DNA of 64,000 bases from an uncultured Clostridia bacterium (GTDB lineage: Bacteria; Bacillota; Clostridia; Oscillospirales; Acutalibacteraceae): positions 24,690 to 88,689 of the forward strand of contig CALWDJ010000003.1 of the NCBI GenBank assembly GCA_944376655.1, given 5' to 3'. How positions within the stretch are numbered: the first letter of the stretch is position 1; each line of letters starts with the position of its first letter. The notes beneath the pieces were generated by a model. That model ran no database searches. It was not told where the DNA came from and saw only the letters and a program-made list of their open reading frames with translations. A program made the position numbers and the translations under genes. Below are positions 51,740 through 61,905 of the stretch, piece by piece.

Positions 51740-53894
51740 TGTTTATCTTTTCTTTTCTCATTGTAAGTGAAATTCTTTTCTTCTGAACGTCAACAGACAG
51801 CACCCATACTTTAACTATATCCCCGACCTTAAGCACCTCAGACGGGTGCTTTATAAAGCGGTTTGTTATCTGGGAGATATGGACAAGTCCGTCCTGATGG
51901 ACGCCTATATCGATAAATGCTCCGAAATCTATAACATTTCTGACCGTACCGGTAAGCTCCATTCCGGGCTTTAAATCCTCCATGGACATTATATCGCTTC
52001 GCAGCAGCGGAGGCGGAAGCTCCTCACGCGGGTCTCTTCCCGGCCGCTCAAGCTCTTTTATAATATCCTCAAGGGTCGGTATGCCGATTTCAAGCTCCGC
52101 GGCGATATTATCTATTCCGCGCGCCTGCGCGTTTTCAGAAAGCTGCTTTGCGCTGCCTTTTCTGACATCGTCGTCCGTATATCCGCAGATTTTTAGCAGC
52201 TTTTCCGCCGCAGCGTAGCTTTCGGGATGAACAGAGGTATTGTCAAGCACCTGTGTACCGTCTGACACTCTAAGAAATCCGGCGCACTGCTCAAACGCCT
52301 TCGGTCCGAGCTTAGGTACCTTTTTAAGCTGAGCGCGGCTTGTGAATCTGCCGTTTTCCTCTCTGTATGTCACGATATTTTTAGCCACCGCCGCCCCGAG
52401 ACCGGAAACACGTGCCAAAAGCTGTACCGACGCGGTATTAAGATCCACACCGACGCTGTTTACGCAGTCCTCGACAACCCCGTCAAGCGCTGAACTCAGC
52501 TTTGCGGCAGGCATATCGTGCTGATACTGTCCTACGCCGATTGCTTTCGGATCGATTTTAACAAGCTCGGCAAGCGGGTCTTCAAGTCTTCTCGCGATTG
52601 AAACAGCGCTTCTGAGCGAAACATCATATTCCGGAAATTCCTCGGCCGCCAGCTTTGAGGCGGAATAAACGCTCGCTCCCGCTTCACTGACAACCATATA
52701 TGAAATGCCGCCGCCCAGCTCTTTTATTACGTCAGCCGCGAAAACCTCAGTCTCGTGGCTTGCTGTACCGTTTCCTATCGCGAAAACAGTGACATTGTAT
52801 TTTTTGACAAGTCCCTTGATTATCTGCCTGGCTTCCTCTACCTTGTTTTTGGGCGGTACCGGATAAATCACACCGGTATCAAGCACCTTTCCGGTGCCGT
52901 CCACCACGGCGACCTTGCAGCCGGTTCTGTAACCGGGGTCAAGGCCTATTGTCACCGCGTTTTTAACCGGAGGCTGCATTAAAAGCTGGCGGAGATTCGT
53001 TGAAAATACCTTAATCGCCGACGTGCTCGCGCGTTCAGTAAGCTCAGAACGTATTTCACGTTCTATCGATGGGAAAATCAGACGGCTGTACGCGTCCTCC
53101 GCCGCGCGTTTTACGTACTCGGTAGCAGGAGAGCCTTCCCTGATATGGGTTTTCCCGATTATGAACATCGCCTTATCACGGTCAAACTCAACCGAAACCT
53201 TTAAAAATTCTTCTTTTTCCCCGCGGTTTATCGCGAGAATCCTGTGATCCGCTATTTTTGAAAGAGGTTCTGAAAAATCCTTATACATTTCATATACGTC
53301 AAGCTCCTCGCCCGCCGCCTTAGCCGTAAGGCTGCCGTGAGCAAGACAGACAAACCGCATACGCTTTCTTACGTCCGCGTCGTCCGATATCATTTCGGCT
53401 ATTATATCCATAGCGCCCTGAAGCGCATCCTCAGCCGTTTCGACTCCCTTTTCGGAATCAATGTATTTTTCAGCTTCATTAAGCGGGTCATCGCAATCCG
53501 GCTCCTGCGCGTATATCATTTCGGCAAGCGGAGAAAGTCCCTTCTCTTTTGCGACAGACGCCCTCGTCTTGCGTTTTTTCTTGAAAGGACGGTAGATATC
53601 ATCAAGCTCCGTAAGCGTTTTTGCGGCGTCCACAGCAGCCGAAAGCTCGTCCGTAAGTGCGCCCTGCTCCTCTATCGCCGCCTTTATTTTTTCCCGCGTT
53701 TCGTCCATATTGCGAAGATAGGAAAGCCGGTCAGCGAGCTCTCTTAGCACCTGGTCGTCAAGCGAGCCGGTGGCCTCCTTGCGGTAGCGCGCTATAAACG
53801 GAATTGTGTTGCCCTCGTCTATTAGCTTTACGGTATTCTCTACCTGAAAAGGCTTTAGGGAAAATTCCTCCGCAAGCTGTTTGTTTATTTCCAT
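51729..53894 (-). CDS. tex: Tex family transcription accessory / RNA-binding protein
   Basis: A 721-aa Tex protein with an N-terminal helical domain, a YqgF/RNase H-like domain (VTIGLDPGYRTGCKVAVVDG near residue 320), helix-hairpin-helix motifs (SVGVDLNTASVQLLARVSGL) and a C-terminal S1 domain (ELTGTVRNVIDFGAFIDIGV). Its cellular task is not fully defined; members help transcription and RNA turnover. Confidence 0.94.
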   Translation of the reverse strand: MEINKQLAEEFSLKPFQVENTVKLIDEGNTIPFIARYRKEATGSLDDQVLRELADRLSYLRNMDETREKIKAAIEEQGALTDELSAAVDAAKTLTELDDIYRPFKKKRKTRASVAKEKGLSPLAEMIYAQEPDCDDPLNEAEKYIDSEKGVETAEDALQGAMDIIAEMISDDADVRKRMRFVCLAHGSLTAKAAGEELDVYEMYKDFSEPLSKIADHRILAINRGEKEEFLKVSVEFDRDKAMFIIGKTHIREGSPATEYVKRAAEDAYSRLIFPSIEREIRSELTERASTSAIKVFSTNLRQLLMQPPVKNAVTIGLDPGYRTGCKVAVVDGTGKVLDTGVIYPVPPKNKVEEARQIIKGLVKKYNVTVFAIGNGTASHETEVFAADVIKELGGGISYMVVSEAGASVYSASKLAAEEFPEYDVSLRSAVSIARRLEDPLAELVKIDPKAIGVGQYQHDMPAAKLSSALDGVVEDCVNSVGVDLNTASVQLLARVSGLGAAVAKNIVTYREENGRFTSRAQLKKVPKLGPKAFEQCAGFLRVSDGTQVLDNTSVHPESYAAAEKLLKICGYTDDDVRKGSAKQLSENAQARGIDNIAAELEIGIPTLEDIIKELERPGRDPREELPPPLLRSDIMSMEDLKPGMELTGTVRNVIDFGAFIDIGVHQDGLVHISQITNRFIKHPSEVLKVGDIVKVWVLSVDVQKKRISLTMRKEKINNEA

Positions 53895-53961
53895 TTTATC
53901 ACTCCGTTTTATTCATAACAGTCTGATTTTACCATATATGCACCGTTTTGGCAACAAAAAA

Positions 53962-54004
53962 GCGCAAAATACCGGCCGGCGCGTTATTACGCCGACCGGA
54001 AAAA
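53962..54004 (-). terminator. terminator after the dCMP deaminase gene
   Basis: Minus-strand CCGGTCGGCG / CGCCGGCCGG stem followed by TATTTTGCGCTTTTTT, between the deaminase stop and the tex start. Confidence 0.75.
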
Positions 54005-54026
54005 ATTTAAAAGTCCGATATAATTC

Positions 54027-54515
54027 TTATAGCGAAAGAGAAATCTGCCTGTCAGTCACGTCATACTGGCGGAAGCTGACCCCTGCTGTTTCAAACATAC
54101 GCTTTGAGGCGAGCACGCTGTCAGAATTCGAATATTTATCAGACATATAAACAACCTCTTTAATCCCCGACTGGATAATCGCCTTAGCGCATTCGTTGCA
54201 TGGAAAAAGCGTTGTATATACCGTGCAGCCGCGGACGTTGCCGCTCGCGCAGTTGAGTATCGCGTTAAGCTCAGCGTGGCATACATAGAGGTACTTTGAG
54301 TCAAGCGGCTCACCGTCTCTCTCCCACGGGAAAACATCATCGCTGCAGCAGCGGGGCATTCCGTTATAACCTACCGACAGTATCCTTTTTTCGGTATTGA
54401 CAATACAAGCGCCCACCTGTGTTGACGGGTCTTTGCTGCGCATCGCGGAAAGCAGCGCTATACCCATAAAATATTCGTCCCAGCTTAAATATCCGTCTCT
54501 TTTCAAACCATTCAC
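54027..54515 (-). CDS. deoxycytidylate deaminase (ComEB-type)
   Basis: Deaminates dCMP to dUMP for thymidylate synthesis. The 162-aa enzyme has [20 protein letters not shown], the zinc His/Glu motif [12 protein letters not shown] and the Cys pair in [12 protein letters not shown]. The extra Cys and His residues of the dCMP type are also present. It follows the MFS gene on the same strand after 36 nt. Confidence 0.92.
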   Translation of the reverse strand: MNGLKRDGYLSWDEYFMGIALLSAMRSKDPSTQVGACIVNTEKRILSVGYNGMPRCCSDDVFPWERDGEPLDSKYLYVCHAELNAILNCASGNVRGCTVYTTLFPCNECAKAIIQSGIKEVVYMSDKYSNSDSVLASKRMFETAGVSFRQYDVTDRQISLSL

Positions 54516-54551
54516 CTCTTATGCCTATTTTATACTGCTTCAAACAATTTT

Positions 54552-55727
54552 TCAATCTTTTTCTTTTAAGAAAAGCAGTGCCGCCGCGAGCATTCCCGCG
54601 GGGAATACCGCTGTTACAGCAAATCCGATATTAAGATTCAGCGCTTCCGCCACGATTCCGAGTATCCATGGTCCCAAACAGCAGCCGAGGTCTCCGCACA
54701 TGGCGAATACGCTGAACATAACCGCATCGCCGCGCGGGAAATATCGCGCCCCGGCAGAATAGGTACCCGGCCAGAAAATACTAACAGTAAATCCGCACAC
54801 CGCGCAGGAAAGCAGCGCGAGAAACGGAATTTGTACGAAGGCTGTCACAAGATAGCATACTGTACAAAGAGCACTCATTATAATTACCGCGGTTTTAAAA
54901 GGAATTTTTTCCGAAAAAGCCGCGTAAATAACACGCCCGAGTCCCATAAATACCGCAAACGCGCACGGTCCGGCAAGGTCGCCCACAACCTTTGAAACGC
55001 CAAGCGCCTGCTGGGCGAACATCGACGCCCACTCCGCCATGGCTATCTCGCTCGCGCCTGCGCACAGCATCATAAACATAAAGCATCTGAACAGACGTGA
55101 CTTAATAAGGTCTTTGAGCCGGTCGCTTTTTCTCTCCGGTTCAGGCTCTATTATAGGTACTTTAAGAAAACTGAACATATTTATCAAGGGTATTACTGCC
55201 CATATAAGCGGAATATATGTCCAGTTGATAAAACCAAGACGGTTTATCAGCAGTGTTGTAACAAGAGCAGTGACCGCCTGTCCCCAGCAGTAGAACGAAT
55301 GAAGTATCGACATATTGCCGCTTTTATTCGAGGTCGGTAGCATTTCAATCATGGGGCTTAATATAACCTCCATAAGTCCGCTCGCAAATGCGTATACCAT
55401 AACCGAAATGACAATTCCGGTATAAGCGTCCGGCATAATGTGCGGCATAAATGAAAGCATGGAAAGTCCTACCGCCGCCACACCCTGACACATAACCGCC
55501 GCTTTTCTGTACCCGATAATACCGACTATTTTAGGAGTAAGCATATCGGTGACAAGCTGCGTCAGAAAATTGAACATAATAAGCCTGCCGAGCTTCTCAT
55601 AACCTATTCCGTAAACGTCCTGTATAGCTATAAAAAGTATAGGCAGAAAATTATTTACTATTGCCTGCACAAAAAATCCAGCATACGAGGCAATTTTTGT
55701 AGGTAAAAAACTTATTTTTTTATCCAT
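54552..55727 (-). CDS. MFS transporter
   Basis: A 391-aa major-facilitator protein with about 12 helices, two six-helix halves and a basic central loop at about residues 190-205 (EPEPERKSDRLKDLIKSR). It resembles the fucose/sugar-type or uncharacterised clostridial MFS families; the substrate is not predictable. Its start overlaps the HAD phosphatase stop by 8 nt. Confidence 0.85.
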   Translation of the reverse strand: MDKKISFLPTKIASYAGFFVQAIVNNFLPILFIAIQDVYGIGYEKLGRLIMFNFLTQLVTDMLTPKIVGIIGYRKAAVMCQGVAAVGLSMLSFMPHIMPDAYTGIVISVMVYAFASGLMEVILSPMIEMLPTSNKSGNMSILHSFYCWGQAVTALVTTLLINRLGFINWTYIPLIWAVIPLINMFSFLKVPIIEPEPERKSDRLKDLIKSRLFRCFMFMMLCAGASEIAMAEWASMFAQQALGVSKVVGDLAGPCAFAVFMGLGRVIYAAFSEKIPFKTAVIIMSALCTVCYLVTAFVQIPFLALLSCAVCGFTVSIFWPGTYSAGARYFPRGDAVMFSVFAMCGDLGCCLGPWILGIVAEALNLNIGFAVTAVFPAGMLAAALLFLKEKD

Positions 55728-56382
55728 GATTTATTTTCCTTATTATTTCCGGTATTTCCGCCGGAGATTTAACAATATACCGCGCCCCGTTTTTTAAAAG
55801 CTCATCTTCAAGACGGAAGCCCCACAGCACACCTATGCCTGTCGCTCCGGCGTTTACCGAAGCCGCCATATCCATTCCCGAGTCACCCACAAGAACACTT
55901 TCCTGCGGTTTGACTCCGAGCTGCCTTATAACCTCAAGCGTAAGCGCCGGATCGGGTTTTGTAGGAAATCCCTCTCTTTTTCCGGCTACAACATCAAAAA
56001 TGCTTCCAAAGAGCTTTTCTGTCACCTTTACCGCCATATCATCCGCTTTGTTTGAAATAACGGCAATTTTCATACCGTCCGATTTAAGCCTTGATAGCAT
56101 ATCGGGTATTCCGTCATAAGCCACGGTTTTATCGTGATAATGCTCTTTGTAACGTCTCATAAAGATATCAAGGCATTGCTTTTGGTTCTGCTCTGTCTTT
56201 TCGCCCTCAGGCAGGGCACGCTCAATCAGTTTCGGGATACCGTCACCTACGAGATATTTGTATTCGTCACGCCTGTGAAGCGGGAGCCCCATTTCAGAAA
56301 GCGCGAAATTCGTACTGTCCGCGAGGTCGCTCAAAGAATCGGCCAGCGTACCGTCAAGGTCAAATAAAACCGCTTTAATCAT
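55720..56382 (-). CDS. HAD hydrolase, phosphoglycolate phosphatase-like
   Basis: A 220-aa HAD phosphatase: VLFDLDGTLADS (motif I, nucleophile Asp), AVISNKADD (motif II), KPDPALTLEVI (Lys of motif III) and VLVGDSGMDMAASVNAGA (motif IV). A helical cap domain lies at residues 18-85. The ATG at 56382 is preferred to an in-frame GTG three codons upstream, because GGTGG sits just before it. Gph- or PgmB-like; the substrate is uncertain. Confidence 0.87.
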   Translation of the reverse strand: MIKAVLFDLDGTLADSLSDLADSTNFALSEMGLPLHRRDEYKYLVGDGIPKLIERALPEGEKTEQNQKQCLDIFMRRYKEHYHDKTVAYDGIPDMLSRLKSDGMKIAVISNKADDMAVKVTEKLFGSIFDVVAGKREGFPTKPDPALTLEVIRQLGVKPQESVLVGDSGMDMAASVNAGATGIGVLWGFRLEDELLKNGARYIVKSPAEIPEIIRKINHG

Positions 56383-56416
56383 TTCAACCACCGTTATATG
56401 TATTATTAGGATACAA

Positions 56417-56446
56417 AAAATCCCTCAGTTTACACCGAGGGTTATT
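56417..56446 (-). terminator. terminator after rpmB
   Basis: Minus-strand ACCCTCGGTG...ACTGAGGGA hairpin followed by TTTTTT, 20 nt after the rpmB stop. Confidence 0.85.
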
Positions 56447-56465
56447 TTTGTAAGTATAAACTTCA

Positions 56466-56654
56466 TTATATCGCTCTGGTGACCTTACCTGAACGAAGGC
56501 AGCGGGTGCAAACATTGATACGGCGAGGAGTGCCGTTTACGATTGCCTTTACCTTCTTAACATTGGGTTTCCATGTTCTGTTGGAACGTCTGTGTGAATG
56601 GGAAACCTTTATACCGAAAGCAATTTCCTTGCTGCAGATATCACATTTAGCCAT
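56466..56654 (-). CDS. rpmB: 50S ribosomal protein L28
   Basis: A 62-aa ribosomal protein: MAKCDICSKEIAFGIKVSHS, then RTWKPNVKKVKA and a C-terminal INVCTRCLRSGKV. The four cysteines (CxxC ... CxxC) make this the zinc-binding form of L28. The ATG at 56654 follows GGAGG; the longer open frame upstream is not family sequence. Confidence 0.96.
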   Translation of the reverse strand: MAKCDICSKEIAFGIKVSHSHRRSNRTWKPNVKKVKAIVNGTPRRINVCTRCLRSGKVTRAI

Positions 56655-56795
56655 GGTCTGCACCTCCTTCTTTCTGTCGGCTTCTATGCCGACCCACATA
56701 GCAAACATAATAATAACAGATTTTAAGACAAAAATCAAGTATTTTTTTGAATAATAGTCTTTAAATCATAAAATTTGTTCCGGTCAGATAAAAAA

Positions 56796-57779
56796 TCAGT
56801 GTTCGCTGCGCATGGGACGTTTCATAAGGTCATCAGGAACCTCCTTAACGTCCTTGCCGCCGTAAAGCACGGCATAACAGCCTTCGACAATCGGCATTTC
56901 AATATTATACTTTTTTGAAAGCGAATACGCCATCTCAGTAGCGTAATATCCCTCTACCGTGCCGACTTCACAGAGCGCTTCAGCGATAGGCATACCCTCT
57001 CCCACCTTTTTGCCGAACCTGTGGTTGCGGCTGTGTCTTGAAGTGCAGGTAACAATAAGGTCGCCTACACCCGCAAGACCCGAAAAGGTATATTCCTCTG
57101 CTCCCATACAGACGCCCAGTCTTGACATCTCGGCAAGTCCGCGCGTTATGAGTGCCGCCCTTGAATTGTCGCCGAGTCCCAGTCCCTCGCAAAATCCGGA
57201 AGCAATGGCAATAATATTCTTGAGCGCGCCCCCGAGCTCTACTCCTATAAGGTCCTCAGATGTATATATTCTCAGGCAGTCTGACGACATTATATCCTGC
57301 ACTATCTGCGCCGTAACAGGCGACTCCGCCGCCGCGACAACAGTGGTATATTCTCCTCTCGCGACCTCCTCGGCATGGGAAGGTCCCGAGAGCACAGCAA
57401 CCTTCGCACCGGGGATTTCTTCCTTAATAACCTGTGACAGCCTTAAAAGCGAGCCTTTTTCAAGTCCCTTCGCAACATTTACTACAATACCTATATCCCT
57501 GTGTGCCGAAAGCTGTGCCGCAACACCGCGTATTGTAGTTGAAGGCGTGGCGATAACGGTTACTGACGAACCTGTGACAACTGACAAATCCGTTGTGATT
57601 CCTATGCCGTCAGGCAGCTTTACACCGCTTAAAAGACGCTCATTTCCGCGGTTCTTTTTAAGACCCTCAACTTCTTCCTTAAACGGAGACCATAATGTAA
57701 CCTCATGCCCGCTGCTGTGCGCCGAAACAGCAAGTGCCATTCCCCAGCCGCCTGAGCCTAAAATAGTTATTTTAGCCAT
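56796..57779 (-). CDS. gpsA: glycerol-3-phosphate dehydrogenase [NAD(P)+]
   Basis: Reduces DHAP to sn-glycerol-3-phosphate, the backbone for PlsY. The 327-aa enzyme begins ITILGSGGWGMALAVSAHSS (NAD-binding) and has VNVAKGLEKGS, AVLSGPSHAEEVA, GVELGGALKNIIAIASG and GLGDNSRAALITRGL. It overlaps the plsY stop by one base, so G3P production and use are encoded together. Confidence 0.96.
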   Translation of the reverse strand: MAKITILGSGGWGMALAVSAHSSGHEVTLWSPFKEEVEGLKKNRGNERLLSGVKLPDGIGITTDLSVVTGSSVTVIATPSTTIRGVAAQLSAHRDIGIVVNVAKGLEKGSLLRLSQVIKEEIPGAKVAVLSGPSHAEEVARGEYTTVVAAAESPVTAQIVQDIMSSDCLRIYTSEDLIGVELGGALKNIIAIASGFCEGLGLGDNSRAALITRGLAEMSRLGVCMGAEEYTFSGLAGVGDLIVTCTSRHSRNHRFGKKVGEGMPIAEALCEVGTVEGYYATEMAYSLSKKYNIEMPIVEGCYAVLYGGKDVKEVPDDLMKRPMRSEH

Positions 57780-58429
57780 TATTTACGTCTCCTTATCTTT
57801 ATTTTCTTTTCCTCACCCTTAACAAGCCTTTTAATATTTTCCGAATGCTTCAAAAAAACTATTATACCCATCACAATGCTCAAAACCGCGGAAACGGCAA
57901 GACCCGCCCCGTCACCGAAAAAGACGATCGACAGGGTTACTACCGTTACGGTAGCCAAAAGGGAGCTTAAGGATACTATTCCGGAAATAATAACCGAAAG
58001 CGCGAAAACGACAAGCCCCGAAATAATCGCTATCGGACAGCACACCGCATATATTCCTACGCTTGTCGCGACGCCTTTTCCGCCTTTGAACTGGAAAAAC
58101 ACCGGAAAAACATGTCCGAGCATACATGCGACACCGCAGAGATATGCGCCGTATACCGGCAGCGACCATTCGCTTCCCGTGCTTGTATATACATAATCAA
58201 AAACCGTTTTGCCTATAAAGCATGCCGCAAAGCCTTTAAGCGCATCGCAGATAAAAGTAAGTGCGCCGGGAAGAAATCCGGCCGTGCGCATGACATTTGT
58301 GGTTCCGGCATTACCGCTGCCGAGCTCTCTGACATCTTTTTTCAGAAACGCGCCGGCAAAAATAACAGCAAAATTTATGCTGCCGAGCAGATACGCGGCT
58401 ATTACCGCGCCGATACAAAAAAACGCCAT
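57779..58429 (-). CDS. plsY: acyl-phosphate:glycerol-3-phosphate acyltransferase PlsY
   Basis: Membrane enzyme that moves the acyl group from acyl-phosphate (made by PlsX) to G3P. The 216-aa protein has six or seven hydrophobic helices and the three PlsY motifs GSINFAVI, VRELGSGNAGTTNVMRTAG and HVFPVFFQFKGGKGVATSVG. It overlaps der upstream by one base. Confidence 0.95.
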   Translation of the reverse strand: MAFFCIGAVIAAYLLGSINFAVIFAGAFLKKDVRELGSGNAGTTNVMRTAGFLPGALTFICDALKGFAACFIGKTVFDYVYTSTGSEWSLPVYGAYLCGVACMLGHVFPVFFQFKGGKGVATSVGIYAVCCPIAIISGLVVFALSVIISGIVSLSSLLATVTVVTLSIVFFGDGAGLAVSAVLSIVMGIIVFLKHSENIKRLVKGEEKKIKIRRRK

Positions 58430-59751
58430 TATTTGTCTCCCCTTTCACGGATTACAAAGCGCACCGGAGTACCCTCAAGCCCGAAAGTCGAGCGTATCTG
58501 GTTCTCAAGGTAACGCTGATACGAAAAATGGAAAAGCTCAGCTTTATTGCAGAAGCAAACGAATGTAGGCGGTTTGGTTGAGGCCTGCGTCATATAATAT
58601 ATACGCAGTCTCTTTCCCTTATCCGTCGGCGGCTGGACACGGGCGGTAGCGTCCGCCAAAATATCATTCAGCTTACCGGTGGAAATCCGCATGGTGTTTT
58701 GCGAATACACATATTTTATAAGTTCAAAAAGACGGTCTATTCTCTGCCCTGTCTTTGCGGATATAAATATTATCGGGGCATACGGCATAAACGAAAAATC
58801 GTTCATAAGGCTTTTGCGCGTACTGTCCATTGTTCTGCCGTCCTTATCGACAGCGTCCCATTTATTAACGGCGATAATGCACGCCTTGCCCTGCTCCACC
58901 GCAAGACCCGCAACCTTTGAGTCCTGCTCGGTAAAGCCTTCCTTTCCGTCTATCATTATAACACAAACATCTGCGCGTTCAACAGCCATTTCCGCACGGA
59001 TTACACTGTATTTCTCAATTTTATCGTCAACACGGCTTTTGCGGCGCAGTCCGGCGGTATCAATAAAATTATATTTCACGCCGCCCTTTTCTATTCTTGT
59101 GTCAACCGCGTCACGCGTTGTTCCGGCAACATCGGAAACTATCGAGCGTTCTTCTCCGGAAATCCTGTTAATAAGCGACGACTTTCCGGCGTTAGGCTTT
59201 CCTATCACCGCGACATTTATAATATCGTCGTCCTCGTCCTCAAACTCCTCCGACGGTATATGCGCTATTACCGCGTCAAGAAGGTCTCCGGTGCCGTGGC
59301 CGTGCACGGACGAAACCGCTATCGGCTCGCCGATGCCGAGATTGTAGAATTCATAAAAATCAGCCGGAAGCTCGCCTACTGTATCGCATTTATTGACACA
59401 CAGCACTACGGGTTTGCCGCTTTTCTGAAGAATGGACGCGACCTCCATATCAGCCGCCGTAACCCCTGACCTTATATCAGTGACAAAAATTATGGCGGAA
59501 GCCGTATCAATGGCAAGCTGCGCCTGCGCGCGCATACCCGAAAGTATGACATCGCCGTTGTCCGGCTCTATTCCGCCGGTATCTACCAGCATAAACTTCT
59601 TTCCGAGCCACTCGCCGTCCCCGTAAATCCTGTCGCGTGTGACGCCCGGAGTATCATCGACTATTGAAAGGCGTTTCCCTATTATTTTATTGAAAAGCGT
59701 GGATTTTCCGACATTCGGACGCCCCACTACCGCCACTACCGGTTTTGCCAT
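58429..59751 (-). CDS. der: ribosome-associated GTPase Der (EngA)
   Basis: Tandem-domain GTPase needed for 50S assembly. The 440-aa protein has GD1 with GRPNVGKSTLFN, DTPGVTRD, DTGG and NKCD; GD2 with GKPNAGKSSLIN, DTAG and NKWD; and a C-terminal KH-like domain. First gene of der-plsY-gpsA, the order common in Firmicutes. Confidence 0.97.
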   Translation of the reverse strand: MAKPVVAVVGRPNVGKSTLFNKIIGKRLSIVDDTPGVTRDRIYGDGEWLGKKFMLVDTGGIEPDNGDVILSGMRAQAQLAIDTASAIIFVTDIRSGVTAADMEVASILQKSGKPVVLCVNKCDTVGELPADFYEFYNLGIGEPIAVSSVHGHGTGDLLDAVIAHIPSEEFEDEDDDIINVAVIGKPNAGKSSLINRISGEERSIVSDVAGTTRDAVDTRIEKGGVKYNFIDTAGLRRKSRVDDKIEKYSVIRAEMAVERADVCVIMIDGKEGFTEQDSKVAGLAVEQGKACIIAVNKWDAVDKDGRTMDSTRKSLMNDFSFMPYAPIIFISAKTGQRIDRLFELIKYVYSQNTMRISTGKLNDILADATARVQPPTDKGKRLRIYYMTQASTKPPTFVCFCNKAELFHFSYQRYLENQIRSTFGLEGTPVRFVIRERGDK

Positions 59752-59772
59752 AACGCCGTTCCCCCTTTAATA

Positions 59773-61074
59773 TTACTCGCCGAGAATAGCGCCTACAAGC
59801 TCATATCCGTCATTCCCGACCGGTGTTATTTTAACATTAAGCCGCTCTGACAGTTCGTCCACCGTCACACTGTCAAGAAACATATCGCCCTCCTGCCTTA
59901 ACATTACAGAAGGAATAAGAAGCTCCTCGCCGAGCTGCTTTCCCGCCAGCTGCTCGGCAATATCCGTTGCCGTAACAAGTCCGGCGACATTGATTTTTCC
60001 GCCGAAGAAATTATTTTTCACTGCATAAACGCTCACGTCGAGCAGCGGATTTTTTCTCTGACATTCGCCGGCTATCGTCCTGATAAGAGGATATGCCGCT
60101 TCTCCTGTCGCCATGGTTATTTTCCTTTTTCTGCTATGCGGTTTCGTCTCCTTCAGAGCTTCAAACGCCTCACTTCTTAAAAGCGACCACAGCCCTACGC
60201 CGTTTTCAAGCTGAAGAAAATCGCCGTAATAATCCGCTTCGGGTATTTCCCTGCCGGAAAGCAGATAAAACTCATCGGCGCCGTATATCCTACGCTGACC
60301 GTATTTTTGTATACATTTATCCCCGTACCTGTCTATTATATCAAGGACCTGCGCCGCCGTATCGCTGTTAAACGGCTCGATTTCCGCAAGACCGTCGCGG
60401 TACCTTGTAAGTCCGACAGGAACAGCCGCTATGCACTCGGCGTTTTCAAGAAGGCTTAAATCCTCAAGCGTTCTCTCAAGCTCTTTACCGTCATTATATC
60501 CGGGGCAGAGCACAAGCTGACAGTTGATTTTTATCCCGGCGCTGTTGAAGCGGTCGATGATTTCAAGCACCTTTCCGGCATTCCTGTTTGTCATCATTTT
60601 AACGCGAAGCTCCGGATTTGTGGTATGAACAGAAATATTCACGGGACTGATATGCATTTTTATAATGCGTTCAACCTCATGCTCTGTAATATTTGTAAGC
60701 GTTATATAATTACCGAAAAGAAAGGAAAGACGCGAATCATCGTCCTTAAAATAAAGGCTGTCTCTCAAGCCTTTTGGAAGCTGGTCAATAAAGCAGAAAA
60801 CACACTTATTAAGGCAGGAATGCTTTTTATCCATAAGATATGTCTCAAACCCGAGACCGAGCTCCTCATACTCGTCCTTTTTTATCGTTACGCTTCTGAT
60901 ATTTCCGGACTCATCTGTATATTCAAGCTGAATACCGCAGCTGTTCTGATAAAAGCGGTAGTCAAGCACATCCATTATACTGTTGCCGTTAAGTGACAGG
61001 AGCGTCTCGCCGCCGCGGAGCCCCGCTCTGTATGCCGGACTTCCTTTATCAACAGATTTAATTATAACTGACAT
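59773..61074 (-). CDS. DUF512 radical SAM protein with PDZ-like N-terminus
   Basis: A 433-aa protein: an N-terminal PDZ-like segment (IKSVDKGSPAYRAGLRGGET), a cysteine cluster CLNKCVFCFIDQLPKGLR, where CxxxCxFC marks a radical SAM-like Fe-S site, and a C-terminal DUF512 domain. Such genes often precede der in Clostridia. The reaction is unknown. The frame is open to 61218, but the ATG at 61074 with AAGGAGG upstream is where family similarity starts. Confidence 0.88.
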   Translation of the reverse strand: MSVIIKSVDKGSPAYRAGLRGGETLLSLNGNSIMDVLDYRFYQNSCGIQLEYTDESGNIRSVTIKKDEYEELGLGFETYLMDKKHSCLNKCVFCFIDQLPKGLRDSLYFKDDDSRLSFLFGNYITLTNITEHEVERIIKMHISPVNISVHTTNPELRVKMMTNRNAGKVLEIIDRFNSAGIKINCQLVLCPGYNDGKELERTLEDLSLLENAECIAAVPVGLTRYRDGLAEIEPFNSDTAAQVLDIIDRYGDKCIQKYGQRRIYGADEFYLLSGREIPEADYYGDFLQLENGVGLWSLLRSEAFEALKETKPHSRKRKITMATGEAAYPLIRTIAGECQRKNPLLDVSVYAVKNNFFGGKINVAGLVTATDIAEQLAGKQLGEELLIPSVMLRQEGDMFLDSVTVDELSERLNVKITPVGNDGYELVGAILGE

Positions 61075-61104
61075 ACGCCGCCCCCTCCTTAATCCGTTTA
61101 CCAA

Positions 61105-61138
61105 CAAAAAGCAGAGGAGGAACACTTCCCCCTCTGCC
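61105..61138 (-). terminator. terminator after rpmF
   Basis: Minus-strand GCAGAGGGGGAA / TTCCTCCTCTGC stem with a GTG loop followed by TTTTTG, 25 nt beyond the rpmF stop. Confidence 0.85.
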
Positions 61139-61163
61139 CCTGTTACAAAGACAAACCGCGCGA

Positions 61164-61346
61164 TTATTCGCCGACCTTTACTACCTCGCGTCCGTCGTAC
61201 TGGCCGCAGGCAGAGCAAAGTCTGTGCGGACGCTTATATTCACCGCAGTTGGAACATCTTACCAATGTGGGAGCGTTCAGCTTCCAGAGATTGTTTCTTC
61301 TTTTATCGCGTCTTGCCTTAGAGGTCTTTCTCTTTGGTACTGCCAT
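61164..61346 (-). CDS. rpmF: 50S ribosomal protein L32
   Basis: A 60-aa protein, [18 protein letters not shown], with the zinc knuckles [14 protein letters not shown] and C. The ATG at 61346 is the family start and has AGGAGG upstream. The YceD-rpmF pair (with the DUF177 gene) is conserved in bacteria. Confidence 0.97.
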   Translation of the reverse strand: MAVPKRKTSKARRDKRRNNLWKLNAPTLVRCSNCGEYKRPHRLCSACGQYDGREVVKVGE

Positions 61347-61380
61347 TTTGAGCACCTCCTTAAAATAATAAAAGTGTTTT

Positions 61381-61878
61381 TTAATCATCAAGTAATTCGG
61401 CAAGCGCCGAAAGCCTCGGGTCGATTTCCTTTTCAGGACAGCCGCAGGCACCCTCGTTAAGATTTTTGCCGCATTTCGGACAAAGCCCCTTGCAGTCCTC
61501 CCTGCACAGGTGCTTCATCGGAAGACTCATTATTACCTCCGAATAAACAAGCTCGTCCAGGTCGAGCTTCATATCCGGAACAATAATGATACTGTCGCTG
61601 TCCTCCCCCTCAATGCTCGGGGCGAGCGGTTTGTTTATCTTAACTGTGTGGCTTTTTGCGGTATAAGTACCGCAGCGGTCGCACGGAGCTTCATATTTAT
61701 ATATAATCTCCGCGTTTAACTCAACCAGGCTTGCTTTGCCGGAAACGGTACCGGTTATCCTTACAGGCTCTTTGAGCGGATAAACGCCTGAAAAATCAAC
61801 AGTACTCATATCCAGCAAATACTCAATCGGTAAGGAAGAATCCTCATTGACGAAAACACGTTTTAAATCAATAATCAT
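61381..61878 (-). CDS. DUF177 (YceD-like) protein
   Basis: A 165-aa protein with an N-terminal beta-rich domain and a C-terminal Cys cluster ([20 protein letters not shown]), the DUF177 signature. An internal CDRCGTYT pair is also present. It is co-transcribed with rpmF and linked to 23S rRNA/ribosome assembly by family work; the precise role is not certain. Confidence 0.92.
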   Translation of the reverse strand: MIIDLKRVFVNEDSSLPIEYLLDMSTVDFSGVYPLKEPVRITGTVSGKASLVELNAEIIYKYEAPCDRCGTYTAKSHTVKINKPLAPSIEGEDSDSIIIVPDMKLDLDELVYSEVIMSLPMKHLCREDCKGLCPKCGKNLNEGACGCPEKEIDPRLSALAELLDD

Positions 61879-61905
61879 ACTTCCACCTCTATCGTCACAA
61901 AGAAT